Made by a program: the position numbers and the translations under genes. Under the pieces are notes generated by a model. It saw only the letters and a program-made list of their open reading frames with translations, made no database searches and was not told where the DNA came from. A DNA stretch of 64,000 nt from Leptotrichia shahii (GTDB taxonomy: Bacteria; Fusobacteriota; Fusobacteriia; Fusobacteriales; Leptotrichiaceae). The stretch is taken from assembly GCF_008327825.1 (NCBI RefSeq), contig NZ_AP019827.1, forward strand, positions 1,364,001 to 1,428,000, given 5' to 3'. Every line of letters begins with the position of its first letter. The first letter of the stretch is position 1. Of the stretch, positions 1 through 9,803 are shown piece after piece.

Positions 1-928
1 ATCCCAAATAACTTCCTGTTGTGCCATTTCCTGTTTCTCCATTCCAAGGTGCTGATGTTATATCACCACCACTACTAAGAGATCCCCATGGCGATGTCCC
101 ACTGTATTGATTGTACTCATAGTCCATTGTACCATTAGATTTTCTAATAATATTAAAATTACCCTTTCCTGAAGCAACACTTTCAATTGCACCGTTACTT
201 CTATTTTTTTGAAAAGCTGTACGTGAAGAACTATTTCCATTTGATTCTCCTGTTAAATTGAAACTAAATGAACCAATACTTGGAGCTTTTGGAGCACTCG
301 GAGCTAATGGATCATTCACCGTTCTAGGCTCAAACGACGGTAAACTTGCAATCGCCACATTTTTTTGAATATTTGGATTAGTTTTTGTTATTGATTTTGG
401 TGTGATTGAAGCACTTATAGGAATTGCTGCATTTGGCTCGTAGGCAAATCCTAATGTTGTTGTGTTATTCGCATTTTTTTCGTTTATTGGTTTTGCGATA
501 TATTTGTTTAAAGTCTGATCTCTTTTGTAAATGATGTTGTCAATTTTATTTCCTTTACCTTTGAAAGTTCCATGCCAGTCATTATAAAAATAATTCATTC
601 CATATTGCCAGCTGCTCCAAGGTGATTTTGTTACATGATCTCCTTGTTCCATTAACTGAGTCAGTTCTAAATTCGTATCTTTAATTAATTTATTGTTTTC
701 CTTTCTAGCCCTTTTAAAATTTGTACGAATTTGAGCAATTGAAGTGTTTATCTCGCTCACCTGATTCTTAATACCTGAATCTTCACTTGCAGCTAGACCA
801 TTACCTGTAATAAAGACTAGACCAGTCATTAAAAATGTAATCAGTGAAGAATCTGTATACTTAAATCCTTTTGTTCTTTTCGCAAATGTACGCAGATCCT
901 GTGAAATCTTTCTAAGATTATTTGTCAT
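1..928 (-). CDS. Autotransporter-associated N-terminal domain protein, partial (C-terminus outside window)
   Basis: The reading frame is open from an ATG preceded by AGGAGA to the window edge, about 309 codons. The first residues read MTNNLRKISQDLRTFAKR, the head I recognise from large Leptotrichia/Fusobacterium autotransporter-like surface proteins. A hydrophobic stretch at about residues 29-48 ending in GLAA looks like an unusual signal peptide that starts late. After it comes a short helical segment (about 50-85), then Asn/Ser/Gly/Thr-rich sequence with a Pro/Ala/Ser linker, as in passenger domains. The beta-barrel would lie beyond the window, so adhesin function is inferred. It is the last gene in its direction here, with a long upstream region containing an inverted-repeat element. 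Confidence 0.75.
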   Translation of the reverse strand, partial: MTNNLRKISQDLRTFAKRTKGFKYTDSSLITFLMTGLVFITGNGLAASEDSGIKNQVSEINTSIAQIRTNFKRARKENNKLIKDTNLELTQLMEQGDHVTKSPWSSWQYGMNYFYNDWHGTFKGKGNKIDNIIYKRDQTLNKYIAKPINEKNANNTTTLGFAYEPNAAIPISASITPKSITKTNPNIQKNVAIASLPSFEPRTVNDPLAPSAPKAPSIGSFSFNLTGESNGNSSSRTAFQKNRSNGAIESVASGKGNFNIIRKSNGTMDYEYNQYSGTSPWGSLSSGGDITSAPWNGETGNGTTGSYLG

Positions 929-956
929 TAAATTTCTCCTTTTAATTTTAGTTTTT

Positions 957-1115
957 TAGTCATTTGTAAAAGTCTAAAAATTGCAATAAATACTGTATTT
1001 TTTTAATGTTTAATTTCCTTATTTTCTCTATTCACTGACAAGGAGTCTTCTTCTCTTGTGATTACAAATACTGCTGTTATTCAATCTTTATATCTTTTAC
1101 TTTTACAACTGCCTA
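957..1115. repeat. MITE-like inverted repeat element, copy A
   Basis: About 159 bp beginning TAGTCATTTGTAAAAGTC and ending in the inverted counterpart CTTTTACAACTGCCTA. The centre contains a hairpin built on TGACAAGGAG. A closely matching copy lies between the GNAT and NUDIX genes and a more diverged one upstream of ftsH's terminator. It has no coding capacity. It lies in the 5' region of the autotransporter gene, between that gene and its likely promoter. Confidence 0.65.
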
Positions 1116-1487
1116 ATTTTAATTTTTATGAATCCTGCTCTTTCAGTCTATTTAATTCTTCCTATGAATAATGAACTGCTTTCATTTATAGAAGCAGTAA
1201 ATTTTTCAGATAGCTGTTAAAAGAATACTGATAATTGTATTCTCAATAGCAATAAATAAAGATATATCCTTATTTGAATATATCTTTAAAAAAAGAAATC
1301 GAATATGATTTTCCAAACATTCATCATATTTCTTGTAAATTTACTCTTGCTTATAAAAGCAAGAACTTCCTACAAACCACAAACTAATGTTTGTGTATTT
1401 CTATTCTGTATAATTATAGTATCATATTTTTAAGATTTTGTAAAATTTTTTTTTAATTATAAATTGACTGTAAAGCAATCACATAAA
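1116..1487. other. Intergenic region with hairpins and a likely promoter
   Basis: No gene is visible. The stretch holds a terminator-like stem (AAAGATATAT/ATATATCTTT, 1258-1287), two perfect short hairpins (CTTGCTT with AAGCAAG near 1350, and CACAAAC with GTTTGTG at 1378-1395) and a minus-strand TATAAT at about 1416 that could be the -10 box of the autotransporter gene, giving it a 5' leader of nearly 500 nt. The -35 is unclear. Confidence 0.35.
1258..1287 (-). terminator. Possible terminator after the LprI-like gene
   Basis: Ten-base arms AAAGATATAT and ATATATCTTT flank a 10-base loop. On the minus strand the stem runs into TTTATTTATT, a weak U tract. It follows the small secreted-protein genes in their direction of transcription. 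Confidence 0.4.
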
Positions 1488-1916
1488 TTATTTTGAAAGT
1501 TTATCATACATCTTTGCTAATTTCAAAGCTCTATCCTTTGTTTCTTCCAAACTGTCACTAGCAGCCAATTCCCCTGCCATTCTTTCTCCTTCTTCCACAA
1601 CATATTTATCGTATGCTTTTTTCAATTTAATTTTTGTATCTTGTTTCCATTTTTGCTGTTCAGCTTTAAATTTTGTTTTTTCTTTTGCTGGCAGTTTTTT
1701 CAAAATCAAGTCGTAAACTTTATTTAATTCCTTTTCCCATTCATCATCTAAATTGACTGAAGCATTAATCATATCCGCTCTTACTCCGCTATCCCAAGCA
1801 GACTGAGCTTTTTCTTCCTCCACTTTCATTCTTTCTGTCAATTCATCTTCATATTTCCCTGCAAATGCACTAACTCCTAAAAGCAGTAATCCTGCTATTA
1901 ACAACAATTTTTTCAT
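1488..1916 (-). CDS. Secreted LprI/DUF1311-like protein
   Basis: A 142-residue protein with a clear signal peptide (MKKLLLIAGLLLLGVSAFAG, cleavage expected after AFA). The mature part is helical and charged. Its core, an acidic/Trp segment followed by LNKVYDLILKKLP and QQKWKQDTK, resembles the DUF1311 domain of lysozyme inhibitor LprI-type proteins, although the usual cysteine pair is absent. AGGAG lies 9 nt before the ATG. A paralogue with the same core (LYNLLLVELSDKE...EQKEWEKK) sits two genes upstream, so this is a tandem family in the envelope. Inhibition of host lysozyme is a family-level possibility, not shown here. Confidence 0.6.
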   Translation of the reverse strand: MKKLLLIAGLLLLGVSAFAGKYEDELTERMKVEEEKAQSAWDSGVRADMINASVNLDDEWEKELNKVYDLILKKLPAKEKTKFKAEQQKWKQDTKIKLKKAYDKYVVEEGERMAGELAASDSLEETKDRALKLAKMYDKLSK

Positions 1917-1976
1917 TTTTCTCAGCTCCTCTTTTTATATTTTTTATTCATCTGATTTTTTAGTCAATTATAAAAT

Positions 1977-2453
1977 TTATTTATACAATTTATAATAATC
2001 TCTATATAATTTATACATTTCAGGATTATCTTCTGGAAATTTTGCTAAATGTTCAGGATCATCTATTTTATCATAACCTTCTGGACGTACAGTAACAATT
2101 ATTCTTTTGGTTTTTCTGTTTAAAATTACTGGTGTATTTAATTTTGTGTCATATCCCACACAGATATATTCATCACAAAGCACATTTTTTTCTACAGTTG
2201 CATTTGTAATTTGTGGTGATTCATTTTCATCTCCACTATCTGAGGCATAATCCCAAAATTGATACTTCCCATCTTTTAATTTCTTGATTTCTATCGAGAC
2301 ATCATCAGCATTTATCGCTCTTTTCAATAACGCTTCCTCATGCAATTTCCCATCACTTGTAAAAGGCAAGTCATAACCTTTATAGCCGAATTCCTCTTCT
2401 GAAAATCCAATAGCTCCAATTAGCAGCAATAATGCCATAATAATTTTTTTCAT
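1977..2453 (-). CDS. Small secreted protein of unknown function
   Basis: I do not recognise the family. The start is set at the ATG giving MKKIIMALLLLIGAIGF, because the longer GTG start falls inside the GGAGG ribosome-binding site that serves this ATG. The product is 158 residues: a signal peptide, then a soluble acidic domain with one close Cys pair (CDEYIC) in the middle that could form a disulphide, and a Tyr-rich C-terminus (YRDYYKLYK). It lies between two LprI-like secreted proteins with short gaps, suggesting one transcription unit of small envelope proteins. Confidence 0.6.
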   Translation of the reverse strand: MKKIIMALLLLIGAIGFSEEEFGYKGYDLPFTSDGKLHEEALLKRAINADDVSIEIKKLKDGKYQFWDYASDSGDENESPQITNATVEKNVLCDEYICVGYDTKLNTPVILNRKTKRIIVTVRPEGYDKIDDPEHLAKFPEDNPEMYKLYRDYYKLYK

Positions 2454-2555
2454 TTTTGTTTCCTCCACTTTCTATTTTTTATTCCCTGACAATAATTTAT
2501 CATATTTTTATTAAAGAAAAATGAGAATATCTTAATTTTTACAATTTTTTTATTT

Positions 2556-2972
2556 CTATTTTTTACGTATCTTATCATACCTTTTTGCCATTTCTATTGC
2601 TTTCTTCTCTGTTTTTTCTAGCTTTTTTTCTTTAGGCTCAGTATTTACTTTTTTTTCCCATTCCTTTTGCTCCACTCGCAATTTCTCTCTCTCTTTATCA
2701 GATAACTCCACTAAAAGCAAATTATAAAGTTTTGCAATCTCTGATTTCCAAACTTCCAGCATTTGACCAGTAACATCCTCTGGCAAAACATCTTTTTTTG
2801 CATCTTCCATTCTCTGCTTCATGTAATCCTCATAGCTAATCTTTAAAATATCTGGCTTTTTTGAAACTGCTTCTATATTTCGCTTTTTACTTTTTTTATT
2901 TACTTTTCCAGTTTTTGAACAGCTCATAATTCCCACTGCCAAAATTACTATCATTACAATTATTTTTTTCAT
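2556..2972 (-). CDS. Putative LprI/DUF1311-like lipoprotein
   Basis: A 138-residue protein led by MKKIIVMIVILAVGIMSC, with the Cys placed as a lipobox cysteine (IMSC), then a Lys-rich linker. The C-terminal half (about 60-138) has the same pattern as the LprI-like protein two genes downstream: acidic/Trp, LYNLLLVEL, then EQKEWEKK and a Lys/Glu helix ending AKRYDKIRKK. AAGGAGG lies 8 nt before the ATG, a strong site. Probably anchored in a membrane facing the periplasm. The inhibitor role is inferred only from the family resemblance. Confidence 0.6.
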   Translation of the reverse strand: MKKIIVMIVILAVGIMSCSKTGKVNKKSKKRNIEAVSKKPDILKISYEDYMKQRMEDAKKDVLPEDVTGQMLEVWKSEIAKLYNLLLVELSDKEREKLRVEQKEWEKKVNTEPKEKKLEKTEKKAIEMAKRYDKIRKK

Positions 2973-3004
2973 TTAATCTACCTCCTTATATAATTATCTA
3001 ACTT

Positions 3005-3150
3005 TAGTCATTTATAAAAGTCTAAAAATCCAATAAATTCAGTTTTTTAGCTTAATTTTTTATTTTTCTCCACTCTCTGACAAGAGGCCTTGACCTCTTG
3101 CTAAATGGAATTATGACAGCCTCATTGTTTTACTATTATATTTTTTAGTT
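3005..3150. repeat. Diverged copy C of the inverted-repeat element
   Basis: Starts TAGTCATTTATAAAAGTC, matching the left end of copies A and B, and carries the central palindrome TGACAAGAGG...CCTCTTGC. The right half is poorly conserved, so the end is approximate. It fills most of the gap between the lipoprotein gene and the ftsH terminator. Confidence 0.5.
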
Positions 3151-3213
3151 AGGTACTAGCATAAATCCAGAAAGTTTTTGAACAAGTCTATCCTATTATA
3201 CTATATATTTCTA

Positions 3214-3256
3214 ATAAAAAAAAGAGAAACAACAACGTTTATCAATGTTATTTCTC
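3214..3256 (-). terminator. Terminator of ftsH
   Basis: On the minus strand the arms GAGAAATAACA and TGTTGTTTCTC pair over 11 positions (one G-U), followed by eight T. It begins about 20 nt after the ftsH stop codon. Confidence 0.75.
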
Positions 3257-3277
3257 AATATTCTAAATTTTTATATT

Positions 3278-5677
3278 TTACTCCATAAAACTAGGCAATT
3301 TAAAATTATTTTTTTTCTTTTTATTATTACCCGCTTGATTTGAAGAATCGTTATTTTCATCTTTATTTTCGTCATTTTCAGAACCGCCATTATTATTAGA
3401 AGAATCATCAGAATTGTTATCATCTTTATTTTTTTTATCTTTGTCTTTATTTTCATTATCATTTTTATTTTTTTCTGTTTCTTCTGAATCAAAATCTTCT
3501 TCCAATGTCCAGTCTGATTTTCCAGTAATTTCTCTTACAACTTCAGCTAATTTTTTAGTTTTATTCTTTTCTTCCAGCTTTTTAGCATCTTCTTCCACTT
3601 GATTTTCTATTTCATTTTCAAGTTCTAATTTCTGCTTAACATTTTCTGACGCTTTTTCACTTTCTTTATCTTTTTTTTCAAAATCTTTATTTTTAGATTC
3701 TTCTGCTTCAAAGCTTTGAGGTTTTTCATCTTTTTTATCAGAATTTTCAGATTCTTTTAAAATTTGTTCAGCTGTTTCACCTTTAATAATTCGTCTAACT
3801 TCATCTCCAGTAATAGTTTCTTTTCTCAGCAATAACGCCACTACTTCTTCCAGCTTATCCCAATTATCCTGCAAAGTATTCAAAGTATTAAAATATTCTT
3901 CAGTTAATATTTTTCTTATTTCAAGATCAATTTCCCTGACTGTTTCATCACTTTTATTCGGAGCAAATGAATATTCATCGTCTGAATTCTCAAAGTTAAT
4001 TGGTCCTAATTTTTTACTCATTCCAACACTTTCAACATAAGCTCTTGCAACTTTTGTAGCACGTTTTATATCAGAATAAGCTCCTGTACTTATATCTTCC
4101 AATCCAATTTCTTCAGCGGCACGACCACCAAACAGCACTTTTATTTCAGCTAACATCTGCTTACTTGTAGTCACTAATTTTTCTTCAGGAAGCGGCATCA
4201 TAAATCCTCCAGCTTCACCCCTAGGAATTATTGTAACCTTATGAACTGGATCAGCTCCTGGCGTTAATTCAGTCATAATAGCATGTCCAGCTTCGTGATA
4301 AGCCAACAATTTTTTCTCTTCAGGTTTAATAATTTTACCTTTTTGTCCAAGTCCCATTCCAATTTTATCTACAGCCTCATCTAAATCAGCCATTTTTATT
4401 GTATCACTAGCTCTTCTTGCCGCCAAAATAGCCGCTTCATTTAACAAGTTAGCTAAATCAGCCCCAACAAACCCTGGAGTTATTTTAGCAATATCCTCAA
4501 GCCTTACATCTTTAGCAAGTTTTTTATTTCTTGAATGAACTTCCAATATAGCAATACGCCCTTGCAAATCAGGTGCATCAACTGTCACACGTCTGTCAAA
4601 ACGTCCAGCACGCAGCAATGCAGGATCAAGTACATCTTCTCTATTTGTTGCTGCAAGTACAATAACTTTTGTATCAGTTTCAAATCCATCCATTTCAACA
4701 AGTAATTGATTTAATGTTTGTTCCCTTTCATCATTACTTCCACTATTTTTGCCAACACTTCTTCTTCTACCAATAGCATCAATTTCATCAATAAATATAA
4801 TTGACGGACTAGATTCCTTAGCTTTTTCAAACAAATCCCTTACACGTGAAGCACCAACCCCAACAAACATTTCCACAAATTCCGAACCTGAAATGCTGAA
4901 GAATGAAGCTCCTGATTCACCAGCTACAGCTTTTGCAAGTAATGTCTTCCCAGTTCCAGGTCTTCCTAATAGAAGTACACCTTTAGGCACTCTTGCTCCA
5001 GCTTTTGTATATTTTTCAGGATTTTTCAAAAAGTCAACAACTTCCCGTAATTCCTCTTTCGCTCCGTCAACCCCTGCAACATCATCAAATTTTACATCAG
5101 GCTTTTTATCAATTTTATTAACTCTCGATTTTCCAAACCCAAAAATATTTCCAGGTCCTCCACCTTGCGAACCTCCAACCATTTTCTTAGCCAAATAAAC
5201 CATAAGTGCAATCATTATAATCATTGGTAAAAATTGTCCTAGAAGTAACAAAAAGAAACTTCCTCCTGATGGTTGCAATGAATTTAATTTTACTTTCTTA
5301 CGCTCAATTGCATTGATGATAATCGGCTCATTTCCGACTCTGTCTGTTATTTTCTTCGTGAAATAAAGAGTATCTTTTCCATTTTCACGAGACTGCGCAA
5401 TTAATTTATCATCTTTTTCATTTATTTCTGCAAATTCTCCAGCTTGTGTTCTATTAACAAATTCTGTATAAGAAATTTCCTTTTTAGCTTGAAAATAAGT
5501 TTGTATATCTTGATGAAATATTGCTGTAAAAGTGAATAGCAACACTACAAAAATAAAGAACAGAAAACCTGAAAATGGAGATTTATTCTTATTATCCTGT
5601 CTATTATTTTTTCTGTTGTTATCCTTCCGTAATTCTTCCAATCGCTTTCTAATGTCATTTTTATCTTTCTCTTCCAT
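3278..5677 (-). CDS. ftsH: ATP-dependent zinc metalloprotease FtsH
   Basis: Membrane-bound AAA+ protease for misfolded membrane and regulatory proteins. Visible in order: TM helix at about 35-55, a periplasmic domain, second TM at about 143-165, AAA module with Walker A GRPGTGKT (about 238-245), Walker B IIFIDEID, the second region of homology, and the zinc site HEAGH (about 461). The start is the ATG after GGGAGG; a longer TTG start would lie within that site. The product is 799 residues, long for FtsH, because the last ~140 residues are a low-complexity Lys/Glu/Asp/Asn tail. Its start overlaps the end of tilS by 17 bp, so the two are translationally close. Confidence 0.97.
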   Translation of the reverse strand: MEEKDKNDIRKRLEELRKDNNRKNNRQDNKNKSPFSGFLFFIFVVLLFTFTAIFHQDIQTYFQAKKEISYTEFVNRTQAGEFAEINEKDDKLIAQSRENGKDTLYFTKKITDRVGNEPIIINAIERKKVKLNSLQPSGGSFFLLLLGQFLPMIIMIALMVYLAKKMVGGSQGGGPGNIFGFGKSRVNKIDKKPDVKFDDVAGVDGAKEELREVVDFLKNPEKYTKAGARVPKGVLLLGRPGTGKTLLAKAVAGESGASFFSISGSEFVEMFVGVGASRVRDLFEKAKESSPSIIFIDEIDAIGRRRSVGKNSGSNDEREQTLNQLLVEMDGFETDTKVIVLAATNREDVLDPALLRAGRFDRRVTVDAPDLQGRIAILEVHSRNKKLAKDVRLEDIAKITPGFVGADLANLLNEAAILAARRASDTIKMADLDEAVDKIGMGLGQKGKIIKPEEKKLLAYHEAGHAIMTELTPGADPVHKVTIIPRGEAGGFMMPLPEEKLVTTSKQMLAEIKVLFGGRAAEEIGLEDISTGAYSDIKRATKVARAYVESVGMSKKLGPINFENSDDEYSFAPNKSDETVREIDLEIRKILTEEYFNTLNTLQDNWDKLEEVVALLLRKETITGDEVRRIIKGETAEQILKESENSDKKDEKPQSFEAEESKNKDFEKKDKESEKASENVKQKLELENEIENQVEEDAKKLEEKNKTKKLAEVVREITGKSDWTLEEDFDSEETEKNKNDNENKDKDKKNKDDNNSDDSSNNNGGSENDENKDENNDSSNQAGNNKKKKNNFKLPSFME

Positions 5678-7205
5678 TTTTCCTCCCAATTATTAATAAT
5701 TTACTTTTACTCTCATTTCTTAATTTTTTTATTTCTTTTTTTCGAATTTTTTCCAAAAATTTTGAAAATTTTATATTTGAAATTGCTAAAATTTCTGTTA
5801 TTTCACTATTATTTCCATTATCATTTCCCAATTTTACTCCGTTATCTGAAGACTCCAAATCATTTTGAACTCTAAAAACCTTAACTCCCACAATTGGAAC
5901 AAAATCTCTTTCCCCTTTTGGAACTTTTTCATCAATTAAAACTTTTTTTACCTTTTTATGTCCCAAATTTTTGAGAGAAATCCTATCTCCATCTTTTCTG
6001 CTTCTGACAAAAAATTCCCCATTTTCCACTCTATCATCAATCTTAAAAAAAGTATAACTTATATTTTCATCATTCACAAAATTCTTTTTAAAATCTTTAA
6101 TATTTTTATATAGAGTTATTTTATAATTATACCATTTGATACTTTGATTTTCCTTTAAAATTGTAGCTTTATCATGTAATATTCCATTTTTATCACTTTT
6201 TAAATTTCTTATCTCATTTTTATTTGTAATCTCTACAATTTTCAATTCACCATACATATTTTGTAAAATTTTATTTTCTCCCAGATAAAATTCCTTTGTC
6301 CCTGAACTTTTCAATTTTCCATTCTTAGTAAAGAAACTCTCAAAAATTTGATTAATTTTTTCCCTTGAAATTTGCACATTATTTTTTTTTAAAAGAAAAC
6401 TCAATTTATCCTTTTTATTAATACTATTTTCCTTTAAAATTTTAAAATTTTCCTTTTCTAAATTTTTCTCATTTTCAAATTTTTCTACCTCAGCAAAATT
6501 TCTTTCATTAATTTCCATAATCAAAGATTCCACTTTTTTTCTAAAATCTGGATTAATCTTTTCAAAATAGGGGAAAATTTCATTTCTAATAAAATTCCTT
6601 GTATAGTTATTTTCATTATTTGTATAATCAACCAAATATTCTTGATTTTTATTTTTCAAAAAATACAAAATTTCACGTTTTTCAAATCCTAAGATTGGTC
6701 TTAATATATTCTTTCGCATTTCTGGAATACCCTTTAATCCAGTCATCGACGTTCCACGCAAAATCCGAAAAATAAAAGTTTCCACATTATCATCCATATT
6801 GTGTCCCGTTGCAATTTTATTATACCCAATTTTTTTTCTAATATCTTCAATCGCTTTATATCGTAATTCCCTAGCCGCCAGTTCCACGGATTTCTTATTT
6901 TCTATTGCATATTTTTTCACATCTACGCTTTGGATATAATAATCAACATTATTTTCATCTGCAAACTTTTTTACAAATTCCAAGTCATTCCCAACATCAA
7001 CCCGCAAATTATGATTAACATAAACAAGTGAAATTTCTATCAAAATTCGACTTTTTAAAAACTTTAAAAAATTATAAAGAAAAACCGAATCAGGCCCTCC
7101 AGAAAATGCAATAAGAATTTTATCTCCTTCAGAAATCAATTTTTTTTCAATAATTTCGATTGATCTCTTCAATATTTTTTTTTCTATTTTTTTTAATTTT
7201 TCCAT
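5661..7205 (-). CDS. tilS: tRNA(Ile)-lysidine synthase TilS
   Basis: Modifies C34 of the CAU-anticodon tRNA-Ile to lysidine with ATP and lysine, which is essential for reading AUA. The PP-loop signature SGGPDS is at about residue 35, followed by the conserved HNLR and [15 protein letters not shown] segments of the N-terminal catalytic domain. The C-terminal domain includes the [19 protein letters not shown] segment typical of TilS. At 514 residues it is slightly long, with a Lys/Asn-rich middle. It lies directly before ftsH and overlaps it. The tilS-ftsH pairing is common in bacteria and supports both calls. Confidence 0.93.
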   Translation of the reverse strand: MEKLKKIEKKILKRSIEIIEKKLISEGDKILIAFSGGPDSVFLYNFLKFLKSRILIEISLVYVNHNLRVDVGNDLEFVKKFADENNVDYYIQSVDVKKYAIENKKSVELAARELRYKAIEDIRKKIGYNKIATGHNMDDNVETFIFRILRGTSMTGLKGIPEMRKNILRPILGFEKREILYFLKNKNQEYLVDYTNNENNYTRNFIRNEIFPYFEKINPDFRKKVESLIMEINERNFAEVEKFENEKNLEKENFKILKENSINKKDKLSFLLKKNNVQISREKINQIFESFFTKNGKLKSSGTKEFYLGENKILQNMYGELKIVEITNKNEIRNLKSDKNGILHDKATILKENQSIKWYNYKITLYKNIKDFKKNFVNDENISYTFFKIDDRVENGEFFVRSRKDGDRISLKNLGHKKVKKVLIDEKVPKGERDFVPIVGVKVFRVQNDLESSDNGVKLGNDNGNNSEITEILAISNIKFSKFLEKIRKKEIKKLRNESKSKLLIIGRKNGRER

Positions 7206-7279
7206 TAAATTTAATTCCCAATTTTTTATTTCTTTTTATTAATTTATATGCTCAATAAATTAAAATAATTTTTACTTCA

Positions 7280-7299
7280 AAAGGAGTCCATCCTCCTTG
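7280..7299. repeat. Short intercistronic palindrome (AAGGAG/CTCCTT)
   Basis: Small hairpin AAGGAG-tccatc-CTCCTT between tilS and mltG. It belongs to a set of similar AAGGRG/CYCCTT palindromes in gaps across the window, the core also found in the MITE-like element. Confidence 0.45.
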
Positions 7300-7349
7300 T
7301 TTCATAATACTTATTTTATTATAATTTTAAATATAGTTAAAAATTTTAT

Positions 7350-8300
7350 TTACTTTAATTGCCCACTTTCACGACGTTTTTTCAAATGTTCTTCATGTGT
7401 CTTTGAATAATATGTTTTTCCCTTATACGTAAAGAAAAATAAATCATCTGTTTTCTCAGCATTTAACACAGCCTTAAAAGTTTCAATTGGAGGATTTCCA
7501 ATTGGTGTCGGAGGCAATCCTTTGACTTTATACGAATTATACGCTGTATTTTGAGATTTTAAATCATTTCTCGTAGCCTGTCTCCCCAATTCATATTTTA
7601 ACGTAGCATCTGATTCCAGCTTCATCCCAACTTCCAATCTTTTCAAAAATATTCCAGCAACTTTAGGTTTATCCTCCGCATCAGGCACCTCTGCTTCCAC
7701 AATAGAAGCCAATTTCAAATTATCATAAAATTTTTGCTTATCTGGATACTTTTCAGGCGGAAATTTCTTCAAAAATTCATCAAGAATAGTTCTAATGACT
7801 TGCTTTGTTGTAACATTTTCAGAAAAAATGTAAGTTTCGGGATAAAAATATCCTTCGAAATTATTATTTTCGTGCGGATACGGAAAGTCAACTTCACTCA
7901 AAACTTTATTTATTTCTTCCGCATTTCCCAATTCAAGCGCCTCCATACGAGCAAACACTTGCTTCGACGTAAAGCCTTCAGGAATTGTAAGTCTTATTCC
8001 ATTAGTTTCGCTATTCTTAATTTTTTTTATAATTTCATATTTTGAAAATTTTCCATTAAATTTATAAGTTCCCACTTTTAACTTTATATTTCCACCATTT
8101 AATTTTAGATATATTCTATCCATAATTCCATAATTTAATTTTAAATCCTTATAAATCTGTATAAAATTTGTCCCTTTTTTTACATTTATATTAACATTCT
8201 TGTACTCTCTTTTTGTAAAAAAGAAGTTAAAAAAAAGTGATAAACATATAAACAATATTAAAAATATTGTAACATAAACAATTTTTAGTGTATTTTTCAT
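7350..8300 (-). CDS. mltG: Endolytic murein transglycosylase MltG
   Basis: Cleaves nascent peptidoglycan glycan strands near the inner membrane to set their length. There is one N-terminal TM helix (about 8-27), then a LysM-like segment, then the YceG/MltG catalytic domain. The signature region reads ASIVEAEVPDAEDKPKVAGI and continues to FLKRLEVGMKLESDATLKYE; the Glu of VEAE is the expected catalytic acid. The C-terminal PPTPIGNPP motif is also diagnostic. At 316 residues it is near the family norm. It lies upstream of tilS in the same direction with a 144-nt gap, so co-transcription is possible. Confidence 0.93.
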   Translation of the reverse strand: MKNTLKIVYVTIFLILFICLSLFFNFFFTKREYKNVNINVKKGTNFIQIYKDLKLNYGIMDRIYLKLNGGNIKLKVGTYKFNGKFSKYEIIKKIKNSETNGIRLTIPEGFTSKQVFARMEALELGNAEEINKVLSEVDFPYPHENNNFEGYFYPETYIFSENVTTKQVIRTILDEFLKKFPPEKYPDKQKFYDNLKLASIVEAEVPDAEDKPKVAGIFLKRLEVGMKLESDATLKYELGRQATRNDLKSQNTAYNSYKVKGLPPTPIGNPPIETFKAVLNAEKTDDLFFFTYKGKTYYSKTHEEHLKKRRESGQLK

Positions 8301-8408
8301 TTTTTTCTCCCAAATATTTAGTATTTTTATTTGTAAAAGTCAACAAATTTGAATTAATGTAATGCGATCTCTTTCAATTAATTTTTTTAGTGTTTCATAT
8401 CTTTACCA

Positions 8409-9467
8409 TTATTTTTTATTTTCATTTTTTAAATCCTTATCATTAAGCTCAATTACCTCTACATTTTGAACTCCATTCTTCGTTTCAAACCTTGTCATTC
8501 CTTCTTTTCTCTTTCTTCTCATAAATTCTTTTCTTGCACCAATTGTATCAATTTGAAACACGCTTTCAGGATTTTCACTCAGTCTTCTTTCCAAATCATC
8601 AGTTTTACTCTTTAATTCAGCTTTTTTCCTTTCATTTTCAATTTCCCTAATACTTTTCATATTTATATCATAATCAAGATTTTTAAGATTAGATTTATTA
8701 TCTGCAATTTTTTCAAATTCATCCAATTCCTCATCTTCAAGGGAAATTTTATTATTATTCGGATAACGTGAAAGAACTCTTGTAACTCCATTATAATACC
8801 TTATAATCATATAACGATAATTTTTATCAAAAAATATAATTTCATTCCTATTATTTTTAAAATATTTCTTCTCAATATCTAGATACACATTCCCCTTTCT
8901 CTCCTCAATCCATCCTCTCTGCATTTCTTCATTCCATTTATCAGTCTGTGGATCAAAATAACTTTTAATAATATGATACCCATTTTCTTCTTGCAAAAAA
9001 TCATATCTTACATTTTTCAAATTTTTTTCTAAATTATCATCTGTCTTTATCAAATACCAAGTTCCATAACTTTTCGACGTCTGAAATTTTTTAACTGGAT
9101 TAACCTTTTCATCTATTTTTTTTATGAAACGCTCAATCCTATTAGTTTTTTCCAATTTTTTCTGCCTTTTTTCCTCTTCCTCATCTTGAATCCGATCCAA
9201 ATAAATCAAATCTCCATCTTCCTCATCGGTTTTGCCTAAATCTCTATCTTCATTTTCAAAATCAGTATTACTATTTTTATTGATAATAATATCAATTTTT
9301 ACTGCCTCATCCTCAACTCTATTTCCATTAATTTTCTTTTCACTACTTTTATTTTCCTTAACAGATTTTTTACCCCCACTAGCAAACATTGACAATGAAA
9401 ATATCCAGAAACAGACTGCAATGTAAAATTTTATTTTCCCATATTGATTAAATTTCTGCTTATCCAA
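8409..9467 (-). CDS. Secreted charged protein of unknown function
   Basis: Not recognised. About 352 residues: a Lys-containing N-terminus, hydrophobic segment FYIAVCFWIFSLSMFASG (signal peptide or anchor), then a long very charged, partly coiled-coil region. The middle (about 120-230) has Tyr/Trp-containing strands that could form a small beta domain (YGTWYLIKTDD, GWIEERKGNVYLD). I place the start at the TTG six nt after AAGGTG; a GTG three codons upstream overlaps that site and has no ribosome-binding site of its own. A promoter (TTGAAA, 16 nt, TATAAT) precedes it. It lies immediately upstream of mltG, hinting at an envelope role. Confidence 0.6.
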   Translation of the reverse strand: MDKQKFNQYGKIKFYIAVCFWIFSLSMFASGGKKSVKENKSSEKKINGNRVEDEAVKIDIIINKNSNTDFENEDRDLGKTDEEDGDLIYLDRIQDEEEEKRQKKLEKTNRIERFIKKIDEKVNPVKKFQTSKSYGTWYLIKTDDNLEKNLKNVRYDFLQEENGYHIIKSYFDPQTDKWNEEMQRGWIEERKGNVYLDIEKKYFKNNRNEIIFFDKNYRYMIIRYYNGVTRVLSRYPNNNKISLEDEELDEFEKIADNKSNLKNLDYDINMKSIREIENERKKAELKSKTDDLERRLSENPESVFQIDTIGARKEFMRRKRKEGMTRFETKNGVQNVEVIELNDKDLKNENKK

Positions 9468-9657
9468 AGTATTCACCTTTTTTTCATTTTTTTATTATAA
9501 TAAAACCTCTTTATACTAAATCCTGTTTGAAACAAATATCTTTACATTAGGTCATTGAAATCCTTTACTAAAATTCAGATAGAAAAAGCGTAAATTCCAA
9601 ACCCTAAAATTACAATAATTTTTTCAAACTTTAGTTTTATTATTCCAGTTTTTTCTA

Positions 9658-9685
9658 ATTATATCACACATTTTTCAAATTTCAA
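9658..9685 (-). promoter_or_regulatory. Promoter of the unknown secreted protein upstream of mltG
   Basis: Minus-strand TTGAAA, 16-nt spacer, TATAAT, about 180 nt before the start codon. The rest of this roughly 330-nt gap holds only the purD terminator. Confidence 0.5.
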
Positions 9686-9754
9686 ATCAAATATTTTATA
9701 TTATATATTTCTATTTTTAAAACGAGGTTTAGTATTAAATAGAAAATTTTATAA

Positions 9755-9790
9755 AACAAAAAAACTGTCCTAAAATTAAAACAGTTTTTT
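9755..9790 (-). terminator. Terminator of purD
   Basis: Perfect arms AAAAAACTGT and ACAGTTTTTT around a 12-nt loop, 13 nt after the purD stop codon, with T runs on both strands so it could work both ways. Confidence 0.8.
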
Positions 9791-9803
9791 CTTCCCAATT
9801 ATT

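Noticed and set aside
4749-5198. 149-codon plus-strand ORF opposite ftsH
   Set aside because: It is the antisense shadow of the conserved AAA module; no ribosome-binding site, no recognisable protein.
9232-9426. 64-codon plus-strand ORF opposite the unknown secreted protein
   Set aside because: No start signal, Ser/Leu/Phe-rich antisense frame of a Lys/Glu-rich protein.
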